A program made the position numbers and the translations under genes. A DNA stretch of 64,000 bases from assembly GCF_918797505.1 (NCBI RefSeq), contig NC_092801.1, forward strand, positions 4,402,001 through 4,466,000, written 5' to 3'. Origin of the DNA: Bemisia tabaci. Lineage: Eukaryota > Arthropoda > Insecta > Hemiptera > Aleyrodidae. Positions 21,601-31,997 of this stretch are shown piece by piece. Positions within the stretch are counted from its first letter, which is position 1. Each line of letters starts with the position of its first letter. The notes below the pieces were generated by a model, which saw only the letters and a program-made list of their open reading frames with translations, was not told where the DNA came from and ran no database searches.

Positions 21601-22259
21601 GTATCATAGAGCATAAACAATAAACATAGGAAAGGTTGTGTCTGATCATGAGTCATTAGAAGGTTTTAGCGTAGTGTGCTGCAACCTAGCGGACACATGG
21701 TGCCTTCGATTCGCGAAAAGTTACCTTCAGTACTCACAATCAGTTGCAGTTGATTGATTTCGTTTATTGTCTCATCATTTACCTCTTAATATTTATATTT
21801 CGTTCATTTATTTACGTATAATATTTTTTACGTGTCCAATTAGGGCATCATTAAAACAATTAATTTGGCCTCGTTAAGTGATACGTTCATCTTTGATACA
21901 TTTTCTTCAAATGATCTAGAAAAGTTATTTTTTTGGAGCCGTAATAGTTTTCTCTGTTTTTATGAGAAATCGAGGATTTTTTATGTATTAATATTTCGGT
22001 ACTTAAGTAATGGATCATTATTTTTCTTATGGATCTTGGATTTTTTTCGGGGGGGGGGGGGAGGAAGCACAATTTTAGATGTTTTAATTATTGCAAATTT
22101 TAACATACTCAGTTAATAGGTAGTAAATTAAATCTGGGACTCATTAAAATTGCGCTCACCGCTGAGCGCTTCTCTAATACCCACGTATTAGAACTTTCCC
22201 GCTTGTTTTAACAGTGTACTCAGTAATCAAAACCTTTAGGCATTTAAGACAGAGCAAAT
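18640..22259. other. long stretch with no firm gene
   Basis: About 3.6 kb lying upstream of the LINE tail at 22260. Two ORFs stand out but are not recognised: 19427-19741 (104 aa, begins MSGRRSAICDTCKMLH) and 20597-20833 (78 aa, ending in a hydrophobic segment LILGTYLCIVILVISSILTM). The T-rich leader before 19427 could be a LINE 5' UTR with the first ORF as ORF1, but no RT motif was found between them. One foldback lies at 20860-21095. Confidence 0.4.
20860..21095. mobile_element. foldback family E, copy 1
   Basis: Left ACCAGACCCCGTATCTCGG with GTTTGCGACG pairs with the right CGCAAACGAGATACATGGTC. The middle GAAAACTCTGTGAAAAC region matches 56080-56140. Relatives: 55975-56233, 60598-60762 and a fragment near 22955-23030. 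Confidence 0.65.
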
Positions 22260-22850
22260 AAAACAAAAGTTCGAGTGCTCCCATCAGACATGCCCAACTT
22301 TCAAATAGCATGCACAAGAGCTGGGGTCAGTAGAGCAGGTGATTTGCGAGCAATTCTACCGACCACACGTCTAGCACTCTCTGAGAAAAATATTGCCTAC
22401 AATTGGCCTTTGGTGTTCAACCTACTGCCTGAAGCCTTCAGGCGTAGGTTGATCACCGAGGGCCGGTTGAGTGCACCCAGTCTTCTCAGAGAGTGGCTTA
22501 GTAACGCGTCCTAAAACGAGCAGCAATCCAAAGTCTCTCTATGCCTTCATGTCTAAAATCAGTAATTAGGGTCTTAAATTTTAATGTGTTCTTTCTTTTT
22601 CTTCTCTTTTGTTTTTTACCTACTTTAATTGTCACTAAGTTGAACTAAGTTCTTAGAAGACTGAGCTAAGTAGGCAGTGGTGCCAATCGTCTATGATTTC
22701 TTTGGTTTCATTTACAATTAGTTTATGCTTTACTACTTTTGCCGCACGAGGCTAGACCTCTTGGCATTTTTATTTGTAGTGGCCTTAACTTAATTTGTAT
22801 TATGTTTTTCTTTTATGAATAAATGAAATCTGAATCTGAAATCTGAGTCG
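22260..22850 (+). pseudogene. CR1/Jockey-type LINE 3' end
   Basis: The ORF at 22275-22514 resembles the extreme C-terminus of CR1-like non-LTR retrotransposon proteins: LPTTRLALSEKNIAYNWPLV, then FNLLPEAFRRRL and LLREWL. The following ~330 bp looks like a 3' UTR with a GCCGCACGAGGC...GCCTTG-type hairpin near 22740. It ends in AATAAATGAAATCTGAATCT, the short tandem tail typical of this group. The 5' part of the element is not recognised. Confidence 0.65.
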
Positions 22851-22954
22851 TTCCCTGAGGGTAAATGAGCCTGATGCCTGAATCGACGTTATTTTTGAGT
22901 GTGGGGCTCATTTGCATATGTTGTTGTCAACGCTGGAACTGCAAAAATGTGTAT

Positions 22955-23030
22955 ATGTTGGTTTGCGACGCTGCAAACTTGCTGTCATGATTCATTATCT
23001 AGAAAGGAAAAGTACTGGACGTCATATCAT
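22955..23030. repeat. fragment of foldback family E
   Basis: GTTTGCGACGCTGCAAACTT and the following CTGTCATGATT match the left arm of 55975-56233. The other arm is missing. Confidence 0.45.
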
Positions 23031-23211
23031 TAAAATGGTCATGATTTTTATATTCTAACTTCTCTCGCGGCCGGAGGAAGTGCTTTTTATTATTTAATTA
23101 GTATTTTTTCTTTATTAATGCCGGAGGAATATGCGGCTGAAGGTTGTTAGGCAAAATTTGAAACCCGGGTCTGCTCGATTCTGCCGGCCTATTTGAAATA
23201 GATTCACGAAG

Positions 23212-23670
23212 GGAATAGAAGAAACTCTAATTAATGAGATAGCATTAGTCAAAGCGGAGGTTGCTAACTTCATTACATTGAAAGTGACGTTACTGTATTT
23301 TAACGAAACTTCACAAATCAAACACGTTTTGAAGTTGAACATGATTGATGAAGAGACGTATAGTCTATTCGAATAATATTCACCAGGGAAACAGAAGAAA
23401 CTCTAATTAATGAAAAAGCATTATTGTCGAAGCGGAGATTTCTGACTTCATTCCAATGAAAGTGAAGTTACCGTATTTTAACGAAACTTTACAAATCGAA
23501 CAAGTATTAAGTTGAGTTTTAAGTTAACTCAACTTTTTTATTTTTCTACTATATTTTTCTGTTTTTCTATGTACTTTGTTTTCTTTATTACTTTTTGCAA
23601 AATTTCAATTTTTAGTTCTATTTAGTTATGATTTTCATTGGCACACGTAAATATCTTATTCGTTTTTGTT
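23212..23670 (+). repeat. first unit of tandem leader / 3' region duplication
   Basis: Contains the leader GTATTTTAACGAAACTTCAC ... TTTGAAGTTGAACATG (23296-23344), a very short ORF (MIDEETYSLFE, then stop), and a 3' region (23355-23670) that matches 24140-24455. It looks like a copy of the downstream orphan gene whose coding part has been deleted. Confidence 0.6.
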
Positions 23671-23719
23671 TTTGTATTTTAACGAAACTTCACAAATCAA
23701 ACACGTTTTGAAGTTGAAC

Positions 23720-24133
23720 ATGAGCGATACCCCCAACTGCATCCAATCCCTCATGATCCGCTACGTCGATTGCGAAACTGAAGTTGAAGCCTGCTCCAAA
23801 TGTAGCGCATGCTTAAAGCCCGAGAATTTCCCAATGTTGAAGTTGTATCCAGTCATGTGGATCCTCCTTCCGAGGCTGCAGTTTATGGACGACCCGGCGA
23901 AAGGATGCCTCCTCTGCATTGCGAAACTTTTATGCGGCAGGGAATGCAAACTTGTAGAGGGCAACAAATTGCATCACTACAAAGAAGTAGGCATTTTCGC
24001 TTTCTACTCGATACAAGACGTCCTCTACAATCTTTGCGTTCACATCGCGAGCGGCTTACTTGTAGGTAACCTATCGTACGATAAAGGAAAGGAAGGCGTT
24101 TCGAATTTTCATTGGATGGTGAAAGACGTCTAG
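23720..24133 (+). CDS. orphan Cys-rich protein, 137 aa
   Basis: ATG at 23720 follows the duplicated leader TTTGAAGTTGAAC, which also precedes an ATG at 23342, so this start is preferred over the in-frame upstream codons. The product has ten cysteines, including CSKCSAC (residues 25-31), CLLC (63-66) and CGREC (72-76), which could bind zinc. There is no signal peptide. A hydrophobic stretch (IFAFYSIQDVLYNLCVHIAS) lies near residues 92-111. No family is recognised. The 3' region repeats and a polyadenylation signal AATAAA is at 24577. It may be a lineage-specific gene or part of an unclassified mobile element. Confidence 0.5.
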   Translation: MSDTPNCIQSLMIRYVDCETEVEACSKCSACLKPENFPMLKLYPVMWILLPRLQFMDDPAKGCLLCIAKLLCGRECKLVEGNKLHHYKEVGIFAFYSIQDVLYNLCVHIASGLLVGNLSYDKGKEGVSNFHWMVKDV

Positions 24134-24600
24134 GTTTGACTTATAGCCTTCTCGAATAAGATGCACCAAAGAAACAGAAGAAACTCGAATTAATGAAATA
24201 GCATTTGTCAAAGCGGAGATTGCTGACTTCATTCCAATGAAAGTGACGTTACCGTATTTTAACGAAACTTTACAAATCTAACAAGTATTAAGTTGAGTTT
24301 TAAGTTAACTCAACTTGTTTATTTTTCTACTATATTTTTCTGTTTTTCTATGTACTTTGTTTTCTTTATATTACTTTTTGCAAAATTTCAATTTTTAGTT
24401 CTATTTAGTTATGATTTTCATTGGCACACGTAAATATCTTATTCGTTTTTGTTTTTGGTTCTTTCTTAATTGTAACTGGATCCAGACCCATATTTTGGTC
24501 AAGTAGAAATTGTGTCATTAAGGTATGTTTCGGGGCTCTTGTGGCCCCGTATATCTTTGTATATGAGAATTAAACAAATAAAATTCTTCTTGCCGACTTA
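24134..24600 (+). repeat. second unit of the duplicated 3' region
   Basis: 24140-24455 aligns with 23355-23670 (shared AGTTGAGTTTTAAGTTAACT, TCATTGGCACACGTAAATAT). It ends with a GGGGCTCTTGTGGCCCC hairpin near 24533-24549 and AATAAA at 24577-24582. Confidence 0.7.
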
Positions 24601-24639
24601 AGAAAAATTATCTTTCTTAGAAATCAAAATAATTTGTCG

Positions 24640-25910
24640 TTGTTGCGGAGAAGAAGGTTGCCACTACCCTTCCTTAATGTTGCCACAAGATGGAATTCAG
24701 CTGTGCACATGTAGATTTCTTTCCCTAATTTAAAACCCAAATGTACTGAATTGAAAGTTGACTTCACTGAAGAAGATTGAGCTGCGACAGAGGCTTTAAT
24801 CAAATGTTTGGAGCGTTTGAAAATCGCCGCCAAAGTGTTCGAATCGGAGCAGTTACTTATGGGTGAGTTTGACAGCTTTTGGATCTTTGTGAAGAGACTT
24901 TAGAGGAGCTAAACAAAAATTTGGAAGTCGTAGATGAGGAGTTGCCCCTTTCCGAAAGATCAGTAAATAGGCAAACAACAGTCTACGCTGATCTTCTGTT
25001 AGAAGCCATGGAACGCCGGGAGTCAGAGCCGAACCTAGCTTTCACTCAGGAAGGAATAACGTTCCTTAATAATCGCGCAGTTGTTGCGTTAGAATATTTG
25101 GACCAACGATTTTTCCCAATGCTGTCCGAAAAAGCAAAAGATACGGCGGAAAGGATACTGAGAGTACAAATATTAAAATTTCATGTTCCGGCAGTGATGT
25201 GTGCGCGGCATTCAATCATGGGCGTGTTGGTTGAAATTTCGGCGATAAGACATTCAGAAGTAGCCGACATTATCAAATACAAAATCAAAATTCATAAATC
25301 TCCCGGTCTTGATTTAGTAAAAGGTGAGTTTTTTACACTTTCTTTTCCTGAAAAAGATGTATATTTCAGTCAAGAACATGATGATCTCCACCGAGAATCG
25401 AACGGAAGATGCAACTAACTCTAAAGAAGCCGCAGACGAGGCTCCTACGTCTAAACCAGTCGATCCAAATTCCAAAAGGAATATTTTACGAGAAAAATTT
25501 TCGAGAACCGGCAAAGAAACATAGTTCCTCTGTCGAACGATCGAAACGCAATTGACGAACAGCTTCTCAGCTATAGAAACAGCGTTGAGCTCATCGAAGA
25601 TGTATCCACTCTAATGAATTGTGCAATATTTTGTGAAGCGGAGAGCTGTTTTTTTCTAAAGAAAGAAGAATAAGAGTATTAGATTGAAACTATTAAATTT
25701 GTATGATGTATCTCTTAGTCTGTCCCTCACTCTAACTTGAGCTTTTTGAGTGTGTAGCAAAGATTTGGATACAAACATTCTGGAGTGGTGGACGGAAATA
25801 GATATCTTGAAGTGGTCAAAACTGTACCCATTATCAAGGATAGTTCATGCGGCTCCTGCCACCCGAGTGACTGTAGAGAGACATTTTTCTTAGTTTGAGT
25901 TTAGTTTCTC
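24640..25910 (+). pseudogene. hAT-family transposase remnant
   Basis: The C-terminal dimerisation motif is clear at about 25770-25895: NILEWWTEIDILKWSKLYPL, then PATRVTVERHFS, followed by a TAG where the family continues. Upstream pieces in other frames fit the middle of hAT transposases: RWNS near 24690, EALIKCLERLKIAAKVFESE near 24790, and the ORF 24879-25418 with ITFLNNRAVVALEYLDQRFF (degenerate 'A-x-x-L-D-P-R-F'). Frame changes near 24870, 25330 and 25525 and a ~150-bp gap before the terminal motif show it is dead. The possible donor GTGAGTT at 25323 could mark an old intron. Confidence 0.7.
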
Positions 25911-26097
25911 CGCATTGCATAACAATGTTTAAAATTTCCTGAACTAAGATAGGTAGAAAAAATCTATAATAAATGTTGAAACGCCACTACACTGGTTCTC
26001 TAACGCGATATATATTTTTAAATTTGGCTTGATAGTACTCTAGAAAGGTGGGATTTTCTGAACCCACCTCTTCTCCGCATGCGTTCAAAATTTTATG

Positions 26098-26141
26098 GAG
26101 CTTCATTTGCAAGTGAGCCGGCTTACTTGCAAATGAAGCTC
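26098..26141. repeat. 44-bp near-perfect palindrome
   Basis: GAGCTTCATTTGCAAGT and its exact complement ACTTGCAAATGAAGCTC, separated by GAGCCGGCTT. An ATTTGCAAAT-like octamer half is present in each arm. Confidence 0.8.
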
Positions 26142-26579
26142 ACTCTATCGCTCAAGACAAAAAAGTGGCTTAGAGGTGGTTGAATACATGTAAAACATAC
26201 CTACTTAAGTAAGGACATTTTCCAAGAAGGAAATAGCAGGATTAGCCGTGTTTACTTCAAAATCAGTTGCATCCGAGCAAAAGATTACAAGATTGTCAAC
26301 GTTAATTCTCACTAGTTAACTGAATCCTTCATAAGAATTTAAGTTATCCTGCCCGTTTTCAAAGAAAATTCGTCAAAGATGAATGTTTGGAAAAATATGC
26401 AGCTTTTACAACTCTTTACCATAAATAAACCTGAATTTGACATTTCCTTGTTCTCCTAACATTGAATTGATCCCCTTACCTTTTGCTTTTCTAGGAAAAT
26501 AATGAGCAGCGATTACCAAAAAGCAAGAGGTCCGGCTGAGAGATTTAGAGGCAGATATGCGGAGAATAGTGAAGTTGAT

Positions 26580-27170
26580 GACAGAACTTTCACAGCTTGC
26601 GAGTTACAAAAAAATCAATTACATCAGGCTTTTTAATTGGGTCTACCGGGTAATGCGTAGGGTTGCCTGAAGGAGCATAATCCGCATGGATAGCGTTAAC
26701 TGCTCTATCTAGTGCTCTCCCCCTTGTTAGTGTCATTCGTGAACCCGCATAAGAAGATGTAAATGAAGAGCCCGAGCTGTAGCAGTGTGAGGTATCAGCT
26801 ATCCATGTAAATGTGAACCCCACTTGAGGTTTTTTGCGTTCCAGTCCCCTCCCACGATAAAACGATCACCTAGGGAAGAGAGATACTCAGAAAAGTTACC
26901 TTGCGTTATTTTTTCACCTGGCCCAGATGGGGGACAGTAAATTGACGCAATAGTGACGTAGCCCACTTTTGTTTTGACTGAGGTGGCGATTGATTGAATG
27001 ATAGAGGTTTTGACTTCGCTATGAATGAAGTGTTGGATGAGTTTTTAAACCAGTAATTTTTTCGTTTTTTAAGGTTTCTTACTAGGAAAACAGGTACTAT
27101 AAAACAGTAGTGTCGAAGTGTTTTGCACAACACATCTCCTCTCGTCGAAATCATTTCTCCTCTTGTTGTG
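26580..27170 (-). pseudogene. Jockey-type LINE endonuclease fragment
   Basis: The minus-strand reading from about 26990 gives KTKVGYVTIASIYCPPSGPG, FSEYLSSLGDRFIVGGDWNA, then KNLKWGSHLHG and a stop. After a frame change it gives HADYAPSGNPTHYPVDP and PDVIDFFVTRKL. These are the 'I-x-x-x-Y-x-P', 'G-G-D-x-N-A-K' and 'P-T-x-x-x-x-x-x-x-P-D-V-I/L-D-F' blocks of the APE-type endonuclease. The N-terminal part near 27070-27160 is in a further frame. No reverse transcriptase is attached. Confidence 0.75.
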
Positions 27171-27179
27171 TATAATTTG

Positions 27180-27980
27180 TGGATGTGTGATCTTCTTTGA
27201 GGTTCATTGTTTAATTTCTTGTGTAGTTAAGGATGGGAATGATAGGATTACACCTAGCCGTAATTAATTGGTGGTTGGTCTGCCCCCCGAGTTTGACCTT
27301 TTCAGAAGGTAGTTCGTTTGCGGCAAACATCCTGGGGTCTGACCGCAAATCAGTCACCGAAAACACCCGATTTTGTCCTTAGTTTAGGTTTTGCTTAGTT
27401 TGGAACTCATTTCAAATGAGATCACTTTAATATTTAATTTTTTCTGTAATACTAGTTTATATTATAATAATTTGTGATGATTAATAATTTGTAATGCTAT
27501 CTTATTTTCAATTTTAAGGTTGCCGTCCCCTTTAATACATGGAGATTGCACTTTTGAGAGTTTATCACGAAAATCTCGAATTTCCGTACCTTGTAACGGA
27601 AAATCCAGACCTTCTCCTTACTCCCGTACCGATCTTTCGAAATCCGTGCTTTAACATTGTAGGTATCCATACTTTTTCCGTACAGGAAACACCCTGAATA
27701 CACCACTTTTCTCATCAAATACAGTCCTAAGCTTCATTTTCACAGCGCGACGATCCGCTATTTGATTCGTTCCTTTAAAAAATGCCTCCTCATAAAATGC
27801 CTAGTCAAATAGGCAATCATCGTCTTCGATGAACATTTTCTCCTCGTGTTCACCTGGGCATGTTGATAGATGCCTAATTTTCCTATTGCTCTGCTGCATG
27901 TCCAGGAAGATGAATGAATATTTACTTGGAAGAGTTCTGTTGCGCTTAAATCGGCTTCATCATTATCTGAGTGGAAGAAT
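27180..27980. other. no feature recognised
   Basis: AT-rich sequence without exon-like ORFs or clear repeats. Confidence 0.35.
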
Positions 27981-27982
27981 TT

Positions 27983-28308
27983 CTGCCAAATGGAAAGATG
28001 TGCATTAAGGTATGAGCCCTGAGTCCCATGAGAATATGTGCATAACAGGGCTCGCGCACTGGAAAAAAAAGACACATTGGACCTAGAGTCCAGACTCTCA
28101 AAAACATCGACCAGAAAAAGTACTCTTGATTCAATCAGAATCTAGCTTAAATCAAGAACCGAGCCTCTTAATTTCAGCGGATTTCGTTTTGATTCGAGCA
28201 AAAATCCGATTGAATCAAGAGTATTTTTTCTTGTCAATGTTTTCAAGAGCATTTCTCAGTGCGCCGTAACGCACATAGTTCCGATTGGCAGAAATACATC
28301 CAAATGGT
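27983..28308. mobile_element. foldback family F, copy 1, interrupted by MITE A
   Basis: Ends TTCTGCCAAATGGAAAGATG and CACATAGTTCCGATTGGCAG, with an inner half GTGCATTAAGGTATGAGCCC. The uninterrupted relative is at 62766-62898. The insertion at 28057 separates ...AACAGGGCTCG from the rest. Confidence 0.7.
28057..28262. mobile_element. MITE family A, copy 2
   Basis: CACTGGAAAAA start, CTCAGTG end, shortened right arm. CG on both sides (28055-28056 and 28263-28264). It lies inside foldback F, and the relative at 62766 supplies the empty site. Confidence 0.8.
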
Positions 28309-28309
28309 G

Positions 28310-30568
28310 GTGCTCGACGTACGCATTTTCAAATTCAGAGGTTGAAGGGGAGCGCTCGGACCTTGAAAAAAGAAGAAACGTCGAATTTTTAAAAACAGTT
28401 TTATTTTCAAAAAGAATAAAATAGCTTTAAGCAAAACTCGATTGTGATGGAACCAACAGCAGAGGTACGATGCAGCTGTGGTTGGGGTTGGGTGATAAAC
28501 ACGTTTAGCGTGTATGAAAACTGATTTAATTTGATTCTTGTGAGTAATGATTTCAAATGATGCGATCTCAAAAACATTTACATTCAGCTGCGCAGAGGCA
28601 CAGGGGTAGGGGATCAAAAGTTACAATACATGGTGCTTTGTTTCAATTAAATTGAAAGGGATGAAAAAAATGCGAGGCCAATTCATGTCAATTATAACAC
28701 ATAGGGGGTAACGCTACATGCGTTTCCGTCGTGGTACAAAGCGGGTAGAAATCATAATTGTAAGAACCTATAATACAGGGACAATCAGACGAGGTAAAAA
28801 GATGGACATTTTTAAGGGAAAAAAAAGGTGAGAATTAAATAAAAGCGGATGGTAAGATAGAGGTTGGGGAAGATATTCTGTGCCCTGCTGAAATACTCGC
28901 AAATCTATAATATCTGATTATGTGAAAGTTGAAAGGGATATTATTGCATGCATGTTGTGACATTAGAAGTAACAGCTATCATTACACATATTCTGTTTCT
29001 TTACCGCACTTTCTTAAACATGCCGAACTTTTCCCGAGAACATTTTAATCTATCTCTCTCCAAGATGTAAAATTTGTACCGATTCTGGCGATCTGGAAAC
29101 ACTGATTTTCCTCCTTTAAAGATTTTGGCAAGCTAGAAACACTATTTTTCCGCCATTTAGACGTGCATATGTCGCAGGCAATTAGGAATCGCCGGTAATT
29201 TGCAAGCCAGTGGTAAATAAAAATAGAAACTCATAAAATTCAAAAATTAAAGTACAAGATTAGAGTGCTGATTATGTTGCCTATGATGTGAATAGACACA
29301 ATCCCATCCTTAAAGACATGAAAGAAATATGCACACTCAGGAGAGCTTGCATAAAACTCCGTGACATTAGTCGGGTTGAGATCGGACAGGCAACTAAACT
29401 AACTACTTGACAAAGCGGAGAGTATCACGAAAAATGAAGGCGCTTCAAGCCGAGCTCATGCTTTTGAGGACCATCACTCTTAAAAAATGCATCATGCCGA
29501 TGCGCATTATTGCAATGTATTGAAACAACATGTGAACCGCTTGTTAAGTGTTGGCGACTGCTAAGTGCCTGCGACACATGCATATGAAGCATGTTTGCCT
29601 GGCTTAGAATCAATTTTATAACATAAAATATTTAAATCGAAGAAAAGGAGGCCTGTCAACATCCTAGAATCGCCACTGGCGTAGGTTCGTTACAATTTCT
29701 TCAAATTTTCAAAGGGAAGTTCATTTTTTAAATAGGTGGTAAAATGTGCAAATTCTCTGAAAGAAGAGAGAATCTTCTTTTCTTAAAAACAACTAAATAT
29801 GGTAGAATTTCCGGGGAGATTCAATGAAGCGTTGGCCGATACAAACATGTAACTATCCGTGGGAAACCGTTTCAATGAGCTTGCACTCTGTAGGTGCAAA
29901 ATTGATTCGTTTAATTTTAATGCACGTTCCGTACTTACATATTTACTTACTTACTGGAAACCAAATCCAAAAATCTCATATTTTACTTATAACAAAATGT
30001 GTCAACAAAAATAAACATTTCCCCTTTACAGTAACTCGAACTAAACCCAAACTACATGTCAGCAGCAACAAAACAAAAACAACTCTATGCTTATCACATT
30101 GTTGGGGAAAACAACAAAATCAGCCAATAACGTGAAATAATAACGGCACAGTGCAGACAAAAATGGACAGCAGTGCTGCAAAATCACGTGTAGCTTAGAA
30201 TATGAACAATCGACTTAGACAATACGTAGTTATGATTTAATCAACACTTAAATTAGGCACATGAGTTAACCAATTTTCACTGATGATGAAATACAAAACC
30301 AATTTACATTATAACTAATTGGAACTAAAAATGGGTCGGACGCAAACAAGAGAATAACAGCTAACTGAGTAGATTTCACGAAAAGTAGAATTGCAAGAAG
30401 ACCGCGTCGAGCTAATCACGAACATCTAAAATTTCTCATTTATGCGCAATTTGCGTGGTTTGAAACACGCTTTTTCAAATTTTCCGTGTCAGTGGTCGAT
30501 TGTCCTAAGTGTCCGGCAATCAGTTTTCCTCATTCAGTGACGTACGGAACCCAACCTCAATGAAAAAA
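28310..30568. other. no feature recognised
   Basis: About 2.2 kb of AT-rich sequence. I find no coding similarity, RNA gene or large palindrome. Confidence 0.35.
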
Positions 30569-30650
30569 CACTGGCCGATCCAGCAAATTGGCAACATTGT
30601 TTTACTCCATTTAAACCGGATTAAAGTTCCGAATTGCAACATGCAGCCAA
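30569..30650. repeat. half copies of hAT MITE G and MITE L
   Basis: CACTGGCCGATCCAGCAAAT with TTGGCAACA matches an end of the element at 41912-42076. TTAAAGTTCCGAATTGCAAC just after it matches an end of family L. Confidence 0.45.
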
Positions 30651-30708
30651 TCTCAAAGGAAATTATTTCATATTGTGTTGTTAACTCGATTGCTAGTCTT
30701 AGTTTAAT

Positions 30709-30963
30709 ATGAATACTTCGTGAGCTTACCACGGACAATACGATCCAATTGGAATATGTAGCAAGTGAGAACAATTCAGCTGACTTGTTCACTAAGTCTC
30801 TCAGCGGGACTAAAACTCATTCCTTTGCCAAACGTATTGGGCTCCAACGAGAAATTTTGAACTAGTATTCAGAGTATTTTTTCCCCACATATATATCCAC
30901 ATAAGTACCGTGGACTCCCTGTTTTGTCAGCTACTAAAATTTTTGTTCCAAAATTGAGGGGAG
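30709..30963 (+). pseudogene. Copia-type pol C-terminus (RNase H) and polypurine tract
   Basis: The reading ILRELTTDNTIQLEYVASEN, SADLFTKSLSG, FAKRIGLQREILN and stop is the Ty1/copia ending 'I-x-L-x-Y-V-x-S-E-x-N-x-A-D-x-F-T-K-x-L'. A polypurine tract (TTGAGGGGAGG) at 30954-30964 follows. Upstream the pol gene is lost. Confidence 0.8.
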
Positions 30964-30964
30964 G

Positions 30965-31330
30965 TGTTTTTGAGAACTTAATGTAAAATTTACTGTAATT
31001 TTGTGTTTAAAGCACTCGTTTGTAAAATTTATTGTGATTTCAGTTATATTTTTTTGTAAAAATTCAGCAACCGAGGGGAGGTGTAGAAGTACTTGTAGAG
31101 AATTTATCAGTCTTGCGGGATTTTTTGTTTTTCCCTATTTCCCCTCTTATTGTTCACTCTGTCCCCCCCCCCCCTGCCTTAGCAGACTCTCTCTGTGTTG
31201 GTGTGTGTTCGATGTATGCTCCTCCGCTATGTAAAGTTCTTGAATAAATCAATCTCGGGGCCGGTGAGACTCATCCTCACTAAATAATAAATAATCAATT
31301 TAGTTCAATAATTATTTTTATTCTAGAACA
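30965..31330 (+). mobile_element. Copia-type 3' LTR
   Basis: Starts TGTTTTTGAG right after the polypurine tract and ends TTCTAGAACA, giving TGTT/AACA ends and 366 bp. It carries AATAAA near 31244 and a C-run near 31164. A second PPT-like CGAGGGGAGG directly before TGTAGAAGTAC (near 31085) is an alternative LTR start. No 5' LTR is in the window. Confidence 0.6.
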
Positions 31331-31544
31331 CTCGACTTATCCTGGTTGGATTACATATTGCGATTAGAAACTATAATTTCTTGCTTATTTTAGAAACAGC
31401 TTATTTGCCATCAGTTTCCCGGTGCACATAGGTGTTTTAACGTATGAGCCAGAAATTGTAGTTCTTCATCGCAGAAACGTGAGAGCCCCGTCCCGATGAG
31501 ACGGTGACTGAAGAAAATCACCGGAGTTTCACTCCCGAGATTTA

Positions 31545-31709
31545 CAGTGGCTTGGCGTGAATTACGATAAATCGATTGTTATGCCATTTACACCTATGGA
31601 AAAGGATCGATAAACAGGGTGTTCGCAACGAACACCTAAATAATCGATTCTTTACCATAGGTTTAAATGGCATAACAATCGATACATCGCAATCCACGCC
31701 ACGCCACTG
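31545..31709. mobile_element. hAT MITE family H, copy 1
   Basis: CAGTGGCTTGGCGTG / CACGCCACGCCACTG ends and a CGAACACC/GGTGTTCG centre. The flanks GAGATTTA and GTGATTTA match at 7 of 8 bases, the 8-bp duplication of hAT elements. Other copies: 55119-55683, about 58863-59019, about 61294-61457. Confidence 0.85.
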
Positions 31710-31997
31710 GTGATTTATCTCATGAAAACAAGTTTCTGACAAAGCTTCACAAAGCGATTCGAATCATCCCAAGAAGCATTTTTCAACTGAAAAATCTCGG
31801 TATTTAACAATTCAGATGCGAATATTTGGCGATAAAATTGCTAGGATCATCGCACTGGTGATATCTCGTGGAAACAAGCTTTATACAAAGCTTCACAAAG
31901 CGATTTGAATCATCCCAAGTAGCATTTTTCAACTGAAAAATCTCGGTATTTAACAATTTAGATGCGATTATTTGGCGATAAAATTGCTAGGATCATC
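31706..31997 (+). repeat. tandem duplication, ~144-bp unit, two copies
   Basis: CACTGGTGAT...CAAAGCTTCACAAAGCGATT ... AAATTGCTAGGATCATC occurs at about 31706-31851 and again at about 31853-31997. The first unit begins inside the right end of hAT MITE H. Confidence 0.75.

Noticed and set aside
18640..22259. Full-length CR1-like LINE
   Set aside because: No endonuclease or RT motifs could be read between the putative 5' leader and the LINE tail, so only the 3' end is claimed.
22275..22514. Possible host gene exon
   Set aside because: Best explained as the C-terminus of a CR1-like LINE, given the following AATAAATGAAATCTGAATCT tail.
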